Assembly: GCA_009720755.1 (NCBI GenBank)
Contig: WNKV01000002.1
Location: 310,001 to 374,000 of the forward strand
Direction of reading: 5' to 3'
From: Rhodoplanes serenus
Lineage (GTDB): Bacteria; Pseudomonadota; Alphaproteobacteria; Rhizobiales; Xanthobacteraceae
Length of the DNA: 64,000 nt
Shown: piece by piece, positions 62,086 to 64,000 of the stretch
Layout of the letters: each line of letters starts with the position of its first letter
Numbering within the stretch: position 1 is the first letter of the stretch
Program-made: the position numbers and the translations under genes
The notes under the pieces: generated by a model
Told to the model about the DNA's origin: nothing
Database searches by the model: none
The model's input: only the letters and a program-made list of their open reading frames with translations

Positions 62086-63240
62086 ATGGTTTCACGCGCC
62101 GAACGCACCTGGTTCGCCGACTGGTGGTGGACCGTGGACCGGCTGCTGCTCGCCGCCATCGCGGCCCTGATGCTGGCCGGCATCATCTTCTCGCTCGCCG
62201 CCAGCCCGCCGGTGGCGGCCCGGCTCGGCCTCGATCCGTTCCACTTCGTCAACCGTCACATCATGTACCTGATCCCCGCTATCGGGGTGCTGCTGGCGGT
62301 GTCGTTCCTGTCGCCGCGGGCGATCCGCCGGGCCGCCCTGGTGATGTTCCTGGTCGCCCTGGCGCTCACCGCCGCGACCCTGCATTTCGGTGCCGAGGTG
62401 AAGGGGGCGCGGCGCTGGATCGTGCTCGCCGGCGTCAACATCCAGCCGTCGGAGTTCGTCAAGCCGGCCTTCGTGATCCTGGTCTCCTGGCTGTTCGCCG
62501 AGGCGACCCGCAAGACCGACGTGCCGGCCAACTCGCTCGCCATCGCGCTTTTGGTGGCGGTCGTCGCCGTCCTGGTGCTCCAGCCCGATTTCGGCCAGAC
62601 CCTGCTGATCACCCTGGTGTTCTGCGCCCTGTTCTTCATGACGGGGATGCGCTTCGTCTGGGTGCTGGTGCTCGGCGGCCTCGCGGCGGCCGGCGGCCTC
62701 GTCGCCTACGCGACCATCCCGCACGTCGCCCGCCGCATCAAACGCTTCCTCGATCCCGCCTCGGGCGATACCTTCCAGGTCGACGCCGCCGTCGAATCGT
62801 TCATCCAGGGCGGCTGGTTCGGCCGCGGGCCGGGCGAGGGCACCGTGAAGCGCATCCTGCCGGACAGCCACGCCGACTTCGTCTTCGCGGTCGCGGCGGA
62901 GGAGTTCGGCATCGTGGTCTGTCTCGCCGTGGCGGCGTTGTTCGCCTTCATCGTGCTGCGCTCGCTGCGCCGCGCCCAGCGCAGCGACGATGCGTTCGCG
63001 CGCTTCGCCGTCACCGGGCTGGCGCTGCTGTTCGGCACCCAGGCGGCCATCAACATGGCGGTCAACCTGGCGCTGATCCCGGCCAAGGGCATGACGCTGC
63101 CGTTCATCTCCTATGGCGGCTCGTCGATGATCTCGCTCGCCTACGGGGTCGGCATGCTGCTCGCCCTGTCGCGGGAGCAGCCGCGGGCCGAGCTGCTCGC
63201 CGCCTCGTCCGGGCTGGTGCTGACGGAGCGCCCGGCATGA
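62086..63240 (+). CDS. ftsW: Septal peptidoglycan polymerase FtsW
   Basis: SEDS-family glycosyltransferase of 384 residues that polymerises lipid II at the septum with FtsI. About ten TM helices; key segments KGARRWIVLAGVNIQPSEFVKPAFV (about 104-128), GRGPGEGTVKRILPDSHADFVFAVAAEEFG (about 245-275) and LPFISYGGSSMISL (about 335-348). Ribosome site gaggag before ATG 62086. It overlaps murG by 4 bp. The murD gene usually upstream is not there. Confidence 0.95.
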   Translation: MVSRAERTWFADWWWTVDRLLLAAIAALMLAGIIFSLAASPPVAARLGLDPFHFVNRHIMYLIPAIGVLLAVSFLSPRAIRRAALVMFLVALALTAATLHFGAEVKGARRWIVLAGVNIQPSEFVKPAFVILVSWLFAEATRKTDVPANSLAIALLVAVVAVLVLQPDFGQTLLITLVFCALFFMTGMRFVWVLVLGGLAAAGGLVAYATIPHVARRIKRFLDPASGDTFQVDAAVESFIQGGWFGRGPGEGTVKRILPDSHADFVFAVAAEEFGIVVCLAVAALFAFIVLRSLRRAQRSDDAFARFAVTGLALLFGTQAAINMAVNLALIPAKGMTLPFISYGGSSMISLAYGVGMLLALSREQPRAELLAASSGLVLTERPA

Positions 63241-64000
63241 CCACTCCGGACCAGCCCGAGGCGGCGCCGCCCGCCGCTGCCGACGCGCCCGTGGCGCCCG
63301 TCACCCGGGTCGAGGGGGCGCCGCTGATCGTGGTGGCGGCCGGCGGCACCGGCGGCCACCTGTTTCCGGCCGAGGCGCTGGCGGTGGCGCTGGCGGCGCG
63401 CGGCGCCGTGGTCGACCTCGCCACCGACGAGCGTGCCTTCCGCTGGGGCGGCAGCTTTCCGGCGCGGGCCACCCACATCGTGCCGAGCGCGACGCTGCGC
63501 GGGCGCGACCCCAAGGCTCTCGTCAAGGCCGCCATGGTGCTCGGCCGCGGCATCCTGAACGCCTATCGGCTCTACGGGCGGATCGCGCCGCGCGCCGTGG
63601 TCGGCTTCGGCGGCTATCCGACGCTGCCGCCGGTGCTGGCGGCGACGCTGCGCGGCATTCCGACCGTGATCCACGAGCAGAACGGTATCGCGGGCCGCGC
63701 CAACCGGCTGCTCGCCCCCCGGGTGAGCGCCATCGCGACCGGCTTCCCCGGCCTCTTCGGCCACGATCCCCGCCTCGCCGCGAAAAGCACCCACACCGGC
63801 AATCCGGTCCGGCCCGCCGTGCTGACGGCGGCGGCGGAGCCCTATCCGGGCCCCGATCAGCCGTTCCGCCTGCTGGTGTTCGGCGGCAGTCAGGGCGCCC
63901 GCATCATGGCCGACATCGTGCCGCCGGCGGTCGAGCTGCTGCCCGTGGTGGTGCGCTCGCGCATCCAGGTGGTGCAGCAGGCGCGTGACGAGGACGTGCC
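63237..64000 (+). CDS. murG: MurG, UDP-GlcNAc:lipid I GlcNAc transferase (3'-truncated by window end)
   Basis: GT28 enzyme that makes lipid II at the inner membrane. Visible 254 residues of about 360-370. After a Pro/Ala-rich start (about 1-28) the glycine loop AAGGTGGHLFPAEAL (about 34-48) is followed by VVGFGGYPTLPPVLAA, TVIHEQNGIAGRANRLLA and FGGSQGARIMADIVP. ATG 63237 overlaps the ftsW stop. The last bases still run in frame, so the gene continues beyond the window. Confidence 0.93.
   Translation, partial: MTTPDQPEAAPPAAADAPVAPVTRVEGAPLIVVAAGGTGGHLFPAEALAVALAARGAVVDLATDERAFRWGGSFPARATHIVPSATLRGRDPKALVKAAMVLGRGILNAYRLYGRIAPRAVVGFGGYPTLPPVLAATLRGIPTVIHEQNGIAGRANRLLAPRVSAIATGFPGLFGHDPRLAAKSTHTGNPVRPAVLTAAAEPYPGPDQPFRLLVFGGSQGARIMADIVPPAVELLPVVVRSRIQVVQQARDEDV

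Overview
The window is chromosomal DNA of very high GC (about 70% by eye), densely coding, with few and short gaps. The gene set suggests an alphaproteobacterium of the Hyphomicrobiales (Rhizobiales): a Rhodobacter/Sinorhizobium-type PmtA methyltransferase, DUF1236 and DUF1289 proteins, an mraZ-rsmH-ftsL-ftsI block, Brucella/Rhizobium-like palindromic intergenic repeats, and many orphan Bug/TRAP solute receptors. Genus cannot be fixed from the sequence. No insertion sequence, prophage, CRISPR array or tRNA was seen.

Left part (1-13.4 kb): a co-directional catabolic-looking run (Asp/Glu racemase, DMSO-reductase-family molybdoenzyme, DHDPS/NAL lyase, aberrant SDR, Bug receptor, DadA-like flavoenzyme), then a chemoreceptor on the minus strand, a Gfo/Idh dehydrogenase plus DegT aminotransferase pair, and the lipid II flippase MurJ. 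From 13.4 to 25.6 kb: an ankyrin protein and a two-domain isomerase-like/SnoaL-like protein (minus), an AcrAB-type RND pump without an outer-membrane gene, an orphan xanthine-dehydrogenase-type Mo subunit followed by cytochrome c' and a diheme cytochrome c, a DMT exporter and a stand-alone Lrp/AsnC effector domain.

Middle (25.7-46.2 kb): a TPP riboswitch controlling thiMED; an orphan TRAP receptor; a DRE-TIM metallolyase behind a long hairpin-rich leader; a VOC protein; a second aberrant SDR; a lipid-related trio (GT21/HpnI-like transferase, LpxH-like phosphoesterase, PmtA); a threonine dehydratase; a large repetitive acidic protein; an MFS transporter; a dipeptide epimerase; and the Mla lipid-transport genes mlaE-mlaF-mlaD.

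Right part (46.2-64 kb): the first half of the division and cell wall (dcw) cluster, mraZ-rsmH-ftsL-ftsI, runs leftward. A perfectly phased series of MraZ boxes lies in the divergent gap before a phosphoesterase and a kinase-universal-stress-protein fusion. Then come a PRC-barrel protein, an AmpD-like amidase, a LysR regulator, RNase P RNA (rnpB), DUF1289 and DUF1236 genes, a dense field of dispersed palindromic repeats, a dctQMP TRAP operon (minus), and ftsW-murG, the next part of the dcw cluster, running rightward and cut by the window end. murE, murF, mraY and murD, which normally sit between ftsI and ftsW, are absent here. The segment holding the first dcw half is bounded by near-identical inverted copies of an intergenic repeat (46171-46210 and 57895-57934), which suggests a past inversion.
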